Source: Davidsoniella eucalypti (lineage: Eukaryota > Ascomycota > Sordariomycetes > Microascales > Ceratocystidaceae). From it: a DNA stretch of 64,000 nucleotides. The notes under the pieces are model-generated. The model searched no databases. It worked only from the letters and a program-made list of their open reading frames with translations, and was not told the DNA's origin. Below, one piece after another: positions 24,701 through 38,426 of this stretch (the first letter of the stretch is position 1; each line of letters begins with the position of its first letter). The position numbers and the translations under genes are program-made. The stretch lies in assembly GCA_004009845.1 (NCBI GenBank), contig RMBW01000057.1, positions 124,001 to 188,000 on the forward strand, read 5' to 3'.

Positions 24701-25018
24701 GATAGATACACAGACAAGATATCAAATGATCAAGTCTGGAGGGGTTCTGTGACAGTAGCGTCGTGGTAGCTCGAGATAGAACGAGGACGCCACCCTTTCT
24801 AATTTGGTCGTTCACCTGTAAAATCCTGTAACGTAGACAGTTGAATATATACAGAAGACGGCTATTCCTATAAAACGAGATGCATAATTAATTGACACAG
24901 AATCGCCAGTATTATTTTCCCACCGTCGTCAAATCTTCGTGGCTGAATAAGCAGCTTCTTCATAACTTGTCTCGATATTCGCTGCTTTTGCCAATGGCGC
25001 GACGCCGCAACCCCAAAA

Positions 25019-25024
25019 ACGCGT
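25019..25024. promoter_or_regulatory. ACGCGT (MluI cell-cycle box-like) upstream of RAD50
   Basis: A palindromic AACGCGTT context lies about 320 bp upstream of the RAD50 ATG. MBF-type factors bind ACGCGT upstream of DNA replication and repair genes in yeasts. Function here is inferred from motif and position only. Confidence 0.35.
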
Positions 25025-25035
25025 TAAGCTCCAAT

Positions 25036-25058
25036 ATGTGACGTGTGCACGTGACGTC
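25036..25058. promoter_or_regulatory. CACGTGACGTC compound E-box/CRE-like site
   Basis: The sequence GTGACGTGTGCACGTGACGTC holds a CACGTG E-box overlapping TGACGTC, preceded by a second TGACGT. It could bind bHLH or bZIP factors. It lies about 340-360 bp upstream of RAD50. Binding is not shown. Confidence 0.3.
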
Positions 25059-28000
25059 GCATTTTAGCTATTTAACCACATTTAGCGCGCCACACTATAA
25101 ACGCCACGTCTGTGTAACACCAAGATCATTGTCATCTGATAGATCGGCAACCCTAGGGTCCAGCAACGACTGTAGCGTAAAAGTGACATAATAGCAATAT
25201 CGAGATAACTCGATATTCACATGTCCATTTTTGTTCATTTTGCTTTTTACTCTTGCTTTATGACCTTTTGTGTTTGTCCCGATGACATAGTTTCCGTTGG
25301 TCCCCTTGCGCCGCCTTTGAGAATAAATTGCCTTGTCATGGCCCTGTGTAACCATAGTCTCTGAAGCAAGCAATCAGTACCGGATGAAAAGTAGACGAAT
25401 GCGAGTGGTCCAGTATATCATAGATTTAGCCTCCAGGCTCATCCTTCCTCTTTTATGAGTTGAAGCTTACCATCTATTCTTACGATATCACCGTTGAACC
25501 AGATAATAAATTGAGAGTTCCTATAATCACACAACTGTTATGATTCAAGTACAATAGTAGCTCAAGTTATGCTTGCATGCTGTGTTATTCTAGTCTAAGC
25601 ACAAGGCAAAACGCTGTATCTTTTATTTCGTCTCAACTCCCTCTCTACTTCTTTGGTTTCGCTCTTCCGTATTATCAAGCTTTCTGGTTCTAAAGTCTGC
25701 GCCCTGTTCCGGTGAAATCACTCACCGGTCCTATCGTAGTATATCGGGTGAATTCTATTTAGGTAGATTGGCGCGTTCCATCTTTGTACTTCACAACATA
25801 GCTACTAAAAGTAGAATGAAGAAACAATATGAAGCCAGTCATGTGCCGACTCGTGCTATAATGAAAAGATGGATAGCGAAACCTAAAAAGGGATAGAACT
25901 GAAAGATACGCAAGTGCAAGGCTAGTGGCTCAATCACTACCGGCAGATGTCTCCTTGCCACTTGAGACTCAATTTTTACATCAATTTTTTATCATCTATA
26001 TCCTTTTCCTCTGCCTGATGCTGGGCTTGGGTCTGTGCTATATCAAGCCCGTCTTCCGACACATCTTCTCTGGACTTTTTGTATATCTGTAGCTGCTGTG
26101 ATCAAGGCGGCGTAAACACCTTATACATATGTATGTCTCTCTCCTAAGGGCTAGTATACTTGTTGCTTTCCGTTTCTAAGAACAAGGGAATCGTTAGTGT
26201 ACAGCCTCGCGTAAAGGCCGCTCCTTCTAGTATTCAAAATCATGAAAAGTCTTCAACAAAAACACATGTTTCCAATCACAGTTTCTGCATACTCTATTCT
26301 ATTAAAATCCGTATCTAACTCTAGTCCACTTCTATAGGCCAAGGATAAAACAAGGCGATGCGAGCGATCGTTGGCCTTAGATATTACCAAATAGTGATGC
26401 AAACAAAAGAACAAACACGACTGCGGAATCTGCAGGTATCCGGGATAGATTTTGACCGCCCTTGTATTTTTAACAGTAGAATAGCAGTAAAAATATACAA
26501 ACAAGTTCAGAAACAGAAAGTAGATGCAAGGAAAAAGGCTTTCTTATCTCATAATGATATCACCTCCACCTAAAAATGGTAGGTCACTTGATGTAATAAA
26601 GCCTCTCACGCGAGCTATTCATTTCTAGGTTCCTTTTTCCTCAAGCTCGTGATAAGAGAGTTGGTTTTTTGGAATCAACCCAATATCTCAAGTAGCATAG
26701 TGAACCAGTATTGCTTTTTTTGCCTTTCTCGCCTACCCGCTACATATTTCTTTTTTTCCCTCTTTTGTTGGAACCTGGGTCTTCTTGTTTGGAGAAACAC
26801 TGCCTTTGAGACATCCAGCCAGACCTAGAACAACGCAGACCAGTCACAGATGCTACCTGGGTCGGTGGCGCATGACACATTTCACACTATTTTATTTTGC
26901 GTTTTAATGCTTTTGTGTATGAAGTATTGACCAAAGTGGATGGTTAGGCGACATGAAATATGTCCAAAAGTAAAAACATTGTATAGCAATGCAACTGTGT
27001 ACGGATAGGCTATACAGGATTATGTAAATATAGAGATATATATACATATGTTCACTAGTGTACATGTATACATACTTGTGCTCTTGTGATAATATCAGCA
27101 GTACAACCTAATCAGACACAAGATAGATGTAAAGAGGAAGCTATATAGATAAATGTATAGGCTGAAACAAGGTATCTTTTTTTTTTAAGTATGTTTCTAA
27201 CACCCCCCCCCCCTCATAATAAAAGAAACCAGCTAAGTAGCCACCTGCTGCAAGATTTCCAACAACGTCAAAACTCCTAGCTAATCCTAAATCTGGTGAT
27301 CGATAATCTAGCGTCCTCTCCAAGACTCTTCTTGCTATATGTTGGCTGGTTATCGGATATTAACATATTTTAGTAGCAAACCGGCCACGCCACGCCATAG
27401 CCTCTACACCATCTACTATGTCATCGCTATATATCATCATAGTTTCTTTGTTTCCTTGTCTCTTTGTTGATTATAACAACAAAGCATGTTTAGCCTATTG
27501 CTTTCCCACCACTATTAAGGTTCTTAGTTGGCCTAGATCACTTGTTTCTTCTCGCCGTAGGAACTCTTTGGCTAGACTTGATGCCTAACCGGTGTTTGTT
27601 TCTTTTCCTTCTCCTCTTTCTGTGCTTCCATAAGCCATCGTTGCTCCGGTACCTCCGCAATACTTTGGATGTCTCCTTTGGACATGAATCAGGCTCCTTT
27701 TCTTATGTGTAGCCCAGTCATGTCTCAAGATACATCAACAACTACGCATAGATACACACAAGATAACGAGAACAACAGACCAAAGGGAAAACAAAGGTCC
27801 TCCGGGGTGTTTTCCAGGTCCTAAATATAGTAGTCACTCGCTGGCCTGATCCAGGAGCTGGTTTCCCAGCATCTTCCTTCCCTTCCTGCGTATGCCTTGG
27901 GGCAAGGTTTCTTGTTTTTGTTTTATTTTGCTGTGGGAGGAGTGGGGTTTGTTAGGCAAAGGACTCAAATATCCTGTTTAAGCTGGACACGACGCAGATC

Positions 28001-29238
28001 TAGCGATGGACTCTTTGTTGCTGGAGAGCCAAAAAAGGAGGAGGGGACAAGAAGACGAAGAAGAGGAGCAGAGACACTCCAATGCGTCGTATGCGGCGGG
28101 TAGTTACGGATACTTAGCATGAAAACGGCTTAGCATGTGAAGTTGCACATGGAAGTAGCAGCAATAATAGCATCAACAGCCGCAACGAGAACCCAGTCGC
28201 TCTCGCATTTTCCACTCCAGACTATAAATTCGCCCGGGAATACCCATGAGAAACCGAGAATACAAGGCCTTCCCACCTTGGTTTTGTCGCCGGTGTTCTT
28301 TTCGTAGTCCAAAGAGCAGTCTAACGCTGCACCCGGGGAGTGAGCGAAGAGCAGGCTGGCTGACGCAAAGAGAAGACAAGAATAAATGGGCAGATAAATG
28401 AAAAGAGCACCAACGCGAAAATATTCCCGTGCTTTACGCTGTGTAGCCTTGGCGACGATTCTGTATCTTTTTTGTCCATCTCATTCTCATTGTTTTTTTT
28501 TCTCGGGATTCTAGAGGGATACGGGCCTCAGAATACGGGCTTCAACACACGGGGAATCCATCCGCCTCTGCAGATTCTGCTTCGGCCTGCCTTCTTGGAC
28601 CTTTCATTCTACAAGGCTTTCTAAGTCTCAGTTCTCAGCTGATGCTTGGAGCCGTACTGTCTATCAGATGCTCTTGTTCGTCATGTGGGCGTCGATATGG
28701 GGCTACTAGTCCCCGAGGCCAGCACAAGTATCATCTGCATTTACATCTAGCATTTGTATATATATATATACCGAACCTGTTCTCAGTAGATCTACTAGTT
28801 TCTGTGGTCCTCTCGCTCTGTCTTCGTCTTGTTTTGTCTTGCTTGTTTCTTCTTCTGTCCTGAGCTACACATTTACACCTCCACAACATCTACATATCTC
28901 CGCCGTTTTTGTCTCTAATTTTGTTTACCCAGAGGTCCTGTTTTTCCGTTCTCTTTCTCTTTCTCTTTCTCTTTTCCTTTGCTCTTTTTATTTTATTGAA
29001 AGATACAGATCGCTAGACCTTGCCCCTCCTTATTTTTGTTCTACCAAGCCTACCCTTGCTTGTTTTAACACCCGCTTGACTTGCACACTTGTTGCTATTT
29101 CAAGTCTCTGCTGGCCCTGCTCTCTCATTTCATGTGTCTTGAAATATAAATCTAAACCTAAATCTGGCCTGCGCTCAGAGACGTCTCTCCTTATCTATAT
29201 TATCACCGTCGCTGACTAAGCCCGTATAAAAGTCTCCA

Positions 29239-31474
29239 ATGTCACGACAGGACCATGGGCTGTCCATGACGTCTGGAGGCTACGGTGGTTTTGGTCTGGG
29301 CATAGACTCCATGCAGGTAATTATCTTTTTAACCAACTCTCCTCCTGCTTGATTTCGAACTAATGTGTCACATCTGTTGGTAGAGCCAGGACTTTCTTTT
29401 TGAGGACATTGGCCACGCCTCTTCGCTCTACGACTTCAACCCCGCGGCATATTCACCGCTTGTTCCTGCTGTGCCTCTCTATGCCAGCTCGTCTTATGAC
29501 GATGGAGCCCAAATACTAGCGGCCGGGGACTTCGGCTATTACTCCGGCGATGCGCCGCCGGGATCCGATATGTTACCTCCGAATAGTCAGGATGATATAA
29601 ACCAACTGCTATCTCATCCACAGCAACAAGTACCGCCGCAGCAATATCTGCGTCCGGTCCAAACTAAAACTCCTGTGCAGAATGATCGCGGTCTAGCTCG
29701 ACCTCAGAGTGTTTCTGCGTCTTCTCTTCCTCCTCCTCCAACTTCTCAGCAACAGCAGCAGCGGGCTGGTTATCTCTCTGGATCTTCGACGCCTAGTGCA
29801 TCCATGGCCAATGTTCTGCGGCGCCGTGACTTTATCCCCAAAATGCTCGAGAAGCTTCCCGTGATTATGATGCTACTATCTCCCACTCAGCAGATTCTCT
29901 ACATATGTCCATCCATACAGAGTATCCTCGGGTATTGCTCCGAAGAACTTCTCGGTTCATATCTACAAGATCTCATACATCCCGATGATAGGTCGGTTTT
30001 CGCTGACGAACTCGAAGACTGCCTCAAAGAAGGCCTGAATATCGAAATTTTTCACCGTCTACGCCGTAAAGACGGTCGTTGGGCTGCGTTCCAAACTAAA
30101 GGTCACGTACAGTCAGCTAAAGTATCTGACATCATATCGACAGCGAGCTATTTAAACCAACACCAATACCACCATTCAGGGAGTTCTACAGCTGCTTTGA
30201 CACTTGCTCAGACACAGTTTTATGCCCAGCTTCACGACCCGGAAAACGACCGGCTATCACCCATCATCTCGCTCAACGCGCAGCTAGTACAGAGTCCAGA
30301 AGGACACATGTTCGACTCGTTCTTGGAACACAAATCAATGAATCTGCAACTCAAGAAACGTCTTAGCGCCGAGCAACAGCAGCAGCAACAACTCGGCCGG
30401 CAACGCGGAACCTCTCGACGCCACTCAGTCCAGCAAGTTCACCCAAGGGACCAACAGCGGCAGTTTCAATATGACGAGGACCCAATGATTCCATACGACA
30501 GTTCGAATGCCGCCTTTGGTCTATCTTCTTCGTCTGAAGCAGACCAATATTCAAGTTTCCCTCGCTCTGCTCAAGGTACTACCATTTCTCGTTTCTTCCT
30601 GTCCTGTTTAGATCACTAACTAACCCTAAACATGCTATACAGGACTCGATGCTGCCGGCGTCATCCATCTCTTCACCGGTCTAGAATATGCCAAGGGCGA
30701 ACGTAGCTGTGGTCTAAGTCTAGGCCGTCATAACGGCCAACTAACCTCCGTTAACGTTCATCCCATGGACTTTTCCTCAGCTACATCTCCTGTGCCATCG
30801 GCGTCTGACCTCCATAACATGCCATCGTCTGTCTCTTCCTCCTCTTCTTCTGCAGCCACTGCCGGTCTTCCACCCGGATGCCATCTTCCATCGTCTTCAG
30901 CATCACTGTGTGGTCCTCCTGGCACTCCTTACGGCTTACACCATCCCGGGCTCGCAATGGGCATGTCTACAGCCTCTAACATGTCTGGGACGTACGGTGA
31001 TAGAATCCACGATAAAAAGAAGAGACAAAAAATGCCAGACAACTACGTGTGTTCTGATTGTGGTACGTTCTACTTCCTCTAACAAAAGCCTAAAGAAGCA
31101 AAAAAAAGCTCGCTCTATACGACCACCCATCTTCTAAACTCTAACCCCGACCTTTCTCTCCAGGTATCACAGATTCCCCCGAGTGGCGCAAAGGCCCAGA
31201 AGGTCCCAAGACTCTCTGTAATGCCTGTGGTCTACGCTGGGCCAAAAAAGAAAAACGCGCAGCTGCCAACGCCAACAATACTAGTAATAGCAGCAGCAGT
31301 AACAACAATGGCAACCCTAACAATAACTTGAACTCGAATTCTTCTTCTATAGCTCCGGCCCTTTCTATGTCATCCGTTGCAACAGGTCTTTCATCTTTCC
31401 AAGATGAAGAAATGATGCAGAGTCAGAATCGTCACGGTCAAGTTGATATGTTTTGCTTGAACAGAGGGTATTAA
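29239..31474 (+). CDS. wc-2: white collar 2-type PAS/GATA transcription factor
   Basis: WC-2 partners WC-1 in the white-collar complex, the blue-light receptor and circadian activator that acts in the nucleus. Exons are 29239-29316, 29384-30575, 30643-31062 and 31164-31474, joining in frame to 666 aa. One PAS domain lies at about residues 185-270, seen as YICPSIQSILGY and LIHPDDRSVF. One C-terminal GATA finger of the C-x2-C-x18-C-x2-C type lies at 560-585, with PEWRKGPEGPKTLCNACG followed by a basic tail. There is no LOV flavin-binding Cys motif, which fits WC-2 rather than WC-1. Glutamine-rich stretches lie at about 150-155 and 350-355. The third intron falls inside the finger, right after the first CxxC. 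The long pyrimidine-rich leader may hold upstream regulation. The product is longer than the Neurospora protein because of low-complexity insertions. Confidence 0.9.
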
Positions 31475-31925
31475 TTAAACTGCGGTGTTATTGAACCCTA
31501 TATGGCTTGGCCAGGGTTAATATAAACCCTATTGACGAAAATATTTTTGTGACATGCTTTGCTTGACCATTTTTTGTGGTTTTTTTCGTTTCAACTATTC
31601 CTTTGCATTCTTATAGTCACTTTCTTTTCCGTTTCTCGTTTCTTGATAATACATAAACAATAATATCTTTATTTTTTTTGAGTAAAAACCAAATAGAAAC
31701 TCGTAGCAATGTATTTACTTAATAACCAAAACCTATTTCAAGAAGAGAAAGATAATAAAAAAACCAGACAATATGCATAATCGAAATAAATACACTTCCT
31801 TTTCTCGATACTAGTAAAATTCTGTGAAAAGAAAAAAAACTGAATATGCTTGCTATTCGCCCATCAAATCAACTGTCTAACAAGACAACATTGATTTCAA
31901 CTATGCCCTAACACCTTTTTAATAT
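31475..31925. other. AT-rich spacer between convergent genes
   Basis: This is the T- and A-rich 3' region shared by WC-2 and the PhoD-like gene. It presumably holds both polyadenylation signals. No gene is seen. Confidence 0.6.
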
Positions 31926-34900
31926 CTAATAGCGGCTCACTTCTGAGTACGCATTGATATCACTCTCCGGATACGGTGGCTCATATGGCGTCCGTCCACC
32001 TCTATGCTGCACGCCAAGCTCCGTATCATCATCATCGTAATCATCGTCAGAAGCCGATCTCAAAGAGGCATCACGGTGACGCATGTACATCTCATCGTCA
32101 AGCTGGCGCTGTCGTTCTTCTTCGGCCTCCTTTTGCGCACGAGACTTGCGTCTGAAGCTTAGTAGTCGCTTAAAAGCCGAAGGCCTGCTTGCCTGAGGTG
32201 GTCTAGGCACTTCGTCGTACTCATCTGCTCTATCTACCATGCTTTCTTGTGCTAGTTGCATGTCTCTAAGCTCGGCTTCTTGTGTGGCGTGCTCGTGCTC
32301 TTCTAGTGCACGCTCGTCCTCCTCGTTAAAGAACAGCCGTGGAACTAGTAGACGGTATGGAATCGTACGACCTGCCGGATCACGTTGGTCAATCTCCATG
32401 TGTAGACAGATATCGAGAGCGCCCTCTAAATCTACTTCATGTTCTGCCGCATTCTTGCGTTGCTTTGCTGTCAGCGTAGTCGGCGACCGTTTGAACGGCC
32501 GTGACATGGGATCTTCACTAGCGTTGCCAGTAACAACTGGAACACCAGTGGGACCCCGAGCGGCGGCCGTAAAGTGAGCTTCATCGCCAACCATAAATTC
32601 GGCTGCCCCATCATCGTAGGCCGCACCACCACGAAGACGTCCGTTTCCACGGCGACTGCTAGGCGGTCGACGGTCCTCATCATCGTCGTCATCGTAGTCA
32701 TAGCCATGGTCATAACCATAGCTATTCACAGGGTTGGTTACTGTGTACATATCCGATGCAGGTTGAGGCGGACGAGAAGAGTACCCACGACAGTCAGCGT
32801 ATTCATCACGGCTGTCACGGTAGGGCTGAATCAGCGGCGAGGTCGGCCGCGCGACTTTGCTTGAGTTATCTGCTGAAGTAATTCTAGACTCGTTGACAGA
32901 TGACTGTGTAGGCAATGTGGAAGTCTGATGGGCCGGCCGGCCCTGGTATGTCGCTGTCGGCACTGCACTTATCATGGATGACGAAACGCGGGAGTAATCA
33001 CGTGAAACAACCGAAGAGGCTGCCGCCTGGTTGTGATGGGTAGGACTAGACGCCACATTATTGCGACTAGCCAACAGTGATGGTGCAGTTTGTGTCACTG
33101 CGTTGGAATAGTTGCCAAGCGAATGAGTTTCAAGCTGGCCTTCTGTTAGCCCGCGGCGTTCTTTGCCAGATCGAGGTGGGTGTGTCGGATAGGAAATCGG
33201 CACGATCGGCCGGTCGTAAGCATCTTGGTCTGAGAAATCTTCGTCTTGCCAATCGTCACGAGAATCACGGCTGTCATCGTCACGCAGCTTATCATCCTTC
33301 TTTCTACCAAAGCCCAGCATTCTCGTCAAGCTAAGAGAGCGGCGGGGCTTTCCAACGATATCAGCGGAGGGCAGGCCATTGGCATCGACTGTGCCAGGCT
33401 GGTCAAGCGACTGGCGACCCCGGTTGCTACGCTGCGAAAGGCTGCGGAAGATGCCACCAGCACCGGCACGGCCAGTAGTGGTTATAGGCGGTCTTGAGAT
33501 GTCAGTCTGTGAAACAGTCTTGCGGCGGTACGGCATGGCGTTCGACAGGCGACGGAGAAGACTCGTCTTGCGTACGGGCGGTTGGGTAGAGTTGCTAGCA
33601 GAGTCCAAGACACCCTGGGCACCAGAGGGTGCCGGCGTTGGCGCTGGTGTTGAGCCAGGCGTCCATGGACGAATGGAGCACCAGTTACGACGTGGGAGAA
33701 GATGCTTGTTATTACGCGGGGTGCCGTCGACATCGTGAGTAAAGATAGGGATCATGCTTTCATCGGTATCCCTATCAAAGTGATGGACCTTGTTACGCTT
33801 GTTCAACACATCGGCAAGCAGATTTGGCGGCGGTGCGTTCGCAATGGCTGATGAAATGACGTTGGGCATATAGCGGAAGTCACGATGCTTTGGGACCGGA
33901 GATGGCATCTTAGGGTTCGAGTAGAACTGGCCAACTCCGCCCAAGTGAACATCGCCACTGAGAATTGTTACACGCACAGACTTGATCATGGCAATATCTT
34001 GCAATTGCTCGACGATTTCCCGTCGTTCGGCCTTGTGGTTCTTGGCAGTCCAATGGTCGTTCAAATCATCCAACACCTCCACGCCACCATCAATCTTGTT
34101 CAGCATACCGGCAAACTTGCGTGTGCGACCCAAAGCCTTGACTGGGTTCATCAGACGAGACGTCAGAATGTTTTCCAGCCACACCATACGAGGATACGCA
34201 ATCGGCACGCCTAGTAGCACTAAAAGATGCTTGATCTCGCCTGACTTTACGTCCTTGTAGCAACGATCCATAATGCGCTCCCATGTCTCTTCTGAGACTA
34301 CATCAAACTCAGTACGTTCAGTGCGTCCATCAATAGCCAGTAACGCTACATCTGCACCCAGATCCACCAGAATGCTTCGACTAACTTCGTTTATATAGGG
34401 TCCTGGCTTAAGACCAAGAATCCAGCTAGGCTCCGACTCCTCAGTCTCGTCAGCTACGCTCTGGTGTTGAAAAAGCATGTAGTACTTGAACGCAACGGCG
34501 CCTAGACCACTGAACACGGGCGACTTCATCGAGTGGTGCGGATAAGATCCGTAGCCGTCAATGATATCATGGTCGTCCAGCATGTTGACCATGGGAATCT
34601 GAGAGTTGGCCAGCGAGAATAAGCCTTGCGAGTACCACGTGCAGTAACGCTCTAGGTAGAAAGATTCCAGCTCGTCTTGCATTTCGCGGGTGAACGGCGC
34701 CGTGTGCTTGTGCAGCGGGTTCTTGGTAGCCAGCCACTGGCTGAATAGATCGCACTGCTTAGATACTGAGTCGCAGTATAGCTGATCGCCACCTCCAATC
34801 ATCACGTGGAAAGGTGTCGACTGGTGGGCTCCAAGAACATCACGCCACATGGGGTCTGGGCCACAGTACTCATCGGGATTGACGCTCGTACTGAAGCCAT

Positions 34901-37900
34901 TGCAGCTGTAGAACATTGTGTTCATTGACTTGCCCTTGGCAGGCACCCAGAAGCCAGTCGCCGGGCCACGGTTGATACGATAGGCAATGCGTTGATCTCG
35001 GCCCGTCATTTCCACTTCGATATTGAAGCGCCAAAACGTCATGCCGCGCTCTGTGTGTAGCCGGAAGCCGCGCACTTCTTTGAACTTGCTCATAGACTCG
35101 CCATCGATTTCCATAGCTTTGCGGCGCGCATGGAAGGATCCGGGGATCTCAGTGATACCGTCGTCGCCGTCACGCAGAGTGCGTCGTGTCTCGTACAGTC
35201 CGTTCTCGCTCTCATCGTGCGAGAGATCCTTGGCACTGTCAATGTAGTCTAGAGGGCGCACATATAAGGTTTCACCACGGCGTCCAACCTTGGGATGGCT
35301 AGCGATCGGGTCGATGCGGTCGTATGGACCATGAGTCTCGGGGTTGTGTGGGTCATAGAGCCCAATGGGCTGGACGAAAAAGCGCAAAGTCGGCGCGATC
35401 TCGTAATGTGACTCGTCATCTTGGGTCACAATCATGACGGTGCCACGCCAGTATTCACGATCGCGCGCACAAACAGCCGTAGATGAATTGCGGAAGCGCC
35501 CCGGAAGGCGTTCCTTGCGGATTCCTGTGTAACGCAGCAATGGTCCACACTTGAGGTAGAGTTGAGGACGGAATTTGGTTGGAGCTGCGTATGTGTTAGT
35601 GTGATTTTCTAGCTTCTGGTGTCATTATTATAGTCAGCACTTACCATCCTTGCGGTCGTTGTATTCGCCATCGAAAGCCTCCGCCTTAAGAGGTCTTGAT
35701 GACAAACTTCCGGCGCGACGTCGACCATTCTCGGCCGAAACGGGCGTCTTGGAGGCTGCTATAGGAGCCTCTGCCACAGCGGGAGCTTGATCATAATCAG
35801 CACCCCACCAGGCAGACTCTACTGTTTCCACCACCGCTTTTGGTTGTACCACAGGCTGCACTTCCTCCCGGGGGTGGCTGAGATCTAGGAGCGATCCACT
35901 CAAGGTTCCAACAGTTCCCTTGCGCCATTCATCCAGGAACTTTGGTGGTTCGTACAGACCAGTCCCAGGCTTCAGCTCTTCATGGGCATACATCATGTTA
36001 GAAATTCTGTGGTGATGTTCGTGGCGCTCCTGCTCCTGCTGACGCTGTCTAAGGAGCTCTCGGGGAGCAGGCTCTTCCTGTGAACTATCACTAGCATAGT
36101 TCTCGTCAACAATGGATTGCACGATCTCTTCCATGGTTGGCTCTGTGGCAACAGCAGTGGCCGTAGTAGCAACGTCGGCAGTAGCGGGAGCTATGGTAGG
36201 GAATGGAACAGTAGCCTGGTCAGCTTTGTTTGGCGAGGGACCACGGGAGCTTATCTGTCGACGGGTAGGAACTACATCTAACTGCTGGCCTGACGATACA
36301 TATACAGACTGAGCCTCAGCACTCGCACTAGCCATGGAAGCTGCCTTTTGGGCCTGGTGCTTCTCAGACTCCACCCGCAGTCTGTAGAAAGGATCGTTTG
36401 GCGGGTCCTTTTGCAGTTTATTGCTATTGCGACGAGCAATGCTGGAGAAGCTAAACGAAGAGGTGCGCTTAGGCGGCAGCGGCGGCTCATGTGGGTTCAT
36501 AAGAATTGGATCGGGGACAAATGGAACGTCCAAAGGTGCGGTATATGGTTCCCGCAATGTTGTCGACCTTGATTTTGTATCAAACTGAGCTTGCTGTTCT
36601 TGCTGGTGCTGGTAGTCGCTCTGGACTTGGGTCCCGTAATTGGCTTGGTCCTGAGTGTACTCGTATGCAGTTTCCTGGTATGGCATCTGAATAGCAGCTG
36701 ACTCGAGAATTGAGATGTCAATGGGCTCTGGAGAAACCTGGCGCTGGCTTCGACGGGAACTAGACGTGGCAAAATCGTTGTCGATGGCCCCAGACATTCT
36801 GCGTTCCCGAAAGCTCTTGTTCCGCTGTACGGTGCCTTTGATGCTGTCTGGTAGCGTCATCTCACCGTGGACAGAAGGTCTGCGCTTGTGCGAGCCAGTG
36901 ACTTCGGCAGATACAGTGTTCTGTGTGACCGGAGGTGTAGATCGGGGAGCTTCGGCCGGAGGCTGCGCCAGGGGGCTCTTATGTAAAGGCTGTATTGTTT
37001 GTGTCGGAGTCGTAGCTACCGACTGCTGGGGAGCAAAGACTTCGGTATATTTCCGGGGAGTTCCCTGGGGTGTTGTCGAGACGATAGACGAGAGTCTGCC
37101 AATATTGACATCACGAGAGCTATTAGGGTTTGGAGGCGGAGCTGGGCTCTGTGTCGGTGTTGGCGTATTCTGCTCCAAGTAAATCTTGTCGATCTCAAGA
37201 TTGGAGCGCTCTCGGGCACGGCGTTCGGCAGCCTCCATTCGGGCGCGCTTCTCTTCTTTCGTCATGCTATCGAGCGTCAGCTCAAGCTTCTGGAGGGGGG
37301 ATCGGTTACTAGCAAACTTTCTACGGCTGCGGGGAACGGCAGCACTTGCGTGTCGACGGCTATCAGGCGTCTGGGACGGCGAGGTTATGGTCACATGGCG
37401 GGTGTTTCCAGACGGCACTTCCCGAGTGGAAATCATGGAGCGAGGAGACTGTGTCGCCATCGTATTGTACTCGTGGATGGAAGCAGCGCTTTCCAGACGA
37501 GACATATTGATATCCCGGGGATATGGCTCTTCAGGCGGCAACGTAGAGTATACTTCAGAAGAAGCTGGCATAGGTGAATGAGCTGGCGGCATAGGCGAAT
37601 GTGCCAGCATGGGCGAATGAGCTTCGAGTAGTGGCATAGGGGAGTGAAGAGATCGTGCCTCGTACACTACAGGCGAGGTCGGGATAGAAGCCGGCATTGG
37701 AATGTGGGCCGGAATCGGCGAATGCACCGAGTCCGGCACGGGAGATTGCTGATACGGATAGTCTCGGGATGAAGCCGGGAAGCAGCCATTGCTATGAGAG
37801 GCAGAAACGGCGGGTATGCGGTCGTAAGCCAATGTGTGCTCCGGAGCGTGTTCTCGCAGACGGTCTCTCGTACGAGTCCGTGTAGTCGTGATAGGCGTCG

Positions 37901-38426
37901 GAGACGGCGGTTGGGCATAGTTAGACCCGGAGCCAGCTCGCGGCTTGAACGACGACGCCGTCGGGATCAACGGAGAGATATCGCCGGCAGTGTGGCTCTG
38001 TGCCTCTTTGGCCCGCTGGCCTCGGCGCTTACGCTGCCTCTTGGCGGCTTCGGCATCCTGGTCAATGGCATCCGGTGTCCTCGGCCTCTCGTCGAGCCGC
38101 TGTTGCTGTTTATGTTGCTTCTGTTGTTTTTGCTGCATGGATGGTGGCCGTGGCGCCAGTGGCTGCTGCTGAAAGGTTGTTGATGTAGGGGACTGGTGAT
38201 CGCCATATGACACCTCAGTGCCCATCTCAGAGCCCTGTGACAGGCCCGAATAGCGCTGACTGCTGTGGTTCGCAGGCCGTTTTTGCAACGACGGCTGATC
38301 ACGGGTCTGGTTCGCAGCAGTTGCTACAGAGTTGTTGTAAGGATAGTACGAGTCGTTGGTCATCTCGCTCTGCTGTTTCGGCTTAGGTGGAAGGTCTCCC
38401 CAGTAAGGGTTAGTTGACGAGCTCAT
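31926..38426 (-). CDS. very long PhoD-like phosphatase domain protein
   Basis: Exon 1 (38426-35645) and exon 2 (35584-31926) join across a 60-bp phase-1 intron to give 2146 aa. The first 930 residues are low-complexity and Pro/Ser/Gln-rich. They start MSSSTNPYWGDLPPKPK and contain a short HSPMP repeat block. The intron joins this to the conserved segment APTKFRPQLYLKCGPLLRYTG. The PhoD-like metallophosphatase core lies at roughly 1080-1560, with motifs such as MIGGGDQLYCD, NMLDDHDIIDGYG and ILSGDVHLGGVG that carry the expected Asp/His metal ligands. A disordered, charged tail follows. Related fungal proteins share the N-terminal PYWGDLPP motif, but I do not know a substrate. No signal peptide or membrane helix is visible, so it is probably intracellular. 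Confidence 0.9.

Larger units (their letters stand above)
24701..29238. other. 4.5-kb intergenic region between divergent RAD50 and WC-2
   Basis: This divergent spacer holds both promoters. Near RAD50 it contains an MluI-type box and an E-box/CRE-like palindrome (25019-25058). Towards WC-2 the sequence becomes strongly pyrimidine-rich, with a CTTTCT-type tract near 28950-28975, as is common in long fungal leaders. No open frame beyond about 126 codons and no domain were seen. A minus-strand frame of 92 codons at 25095-25373 is unsupported. Confidence 0.6.

Noticed and set aside
25095..25373. 92-codon minus-strand frame upstream of RAD50
   Set aside because: No family resemblance, and it lies where the RAD50 promoter is expected.
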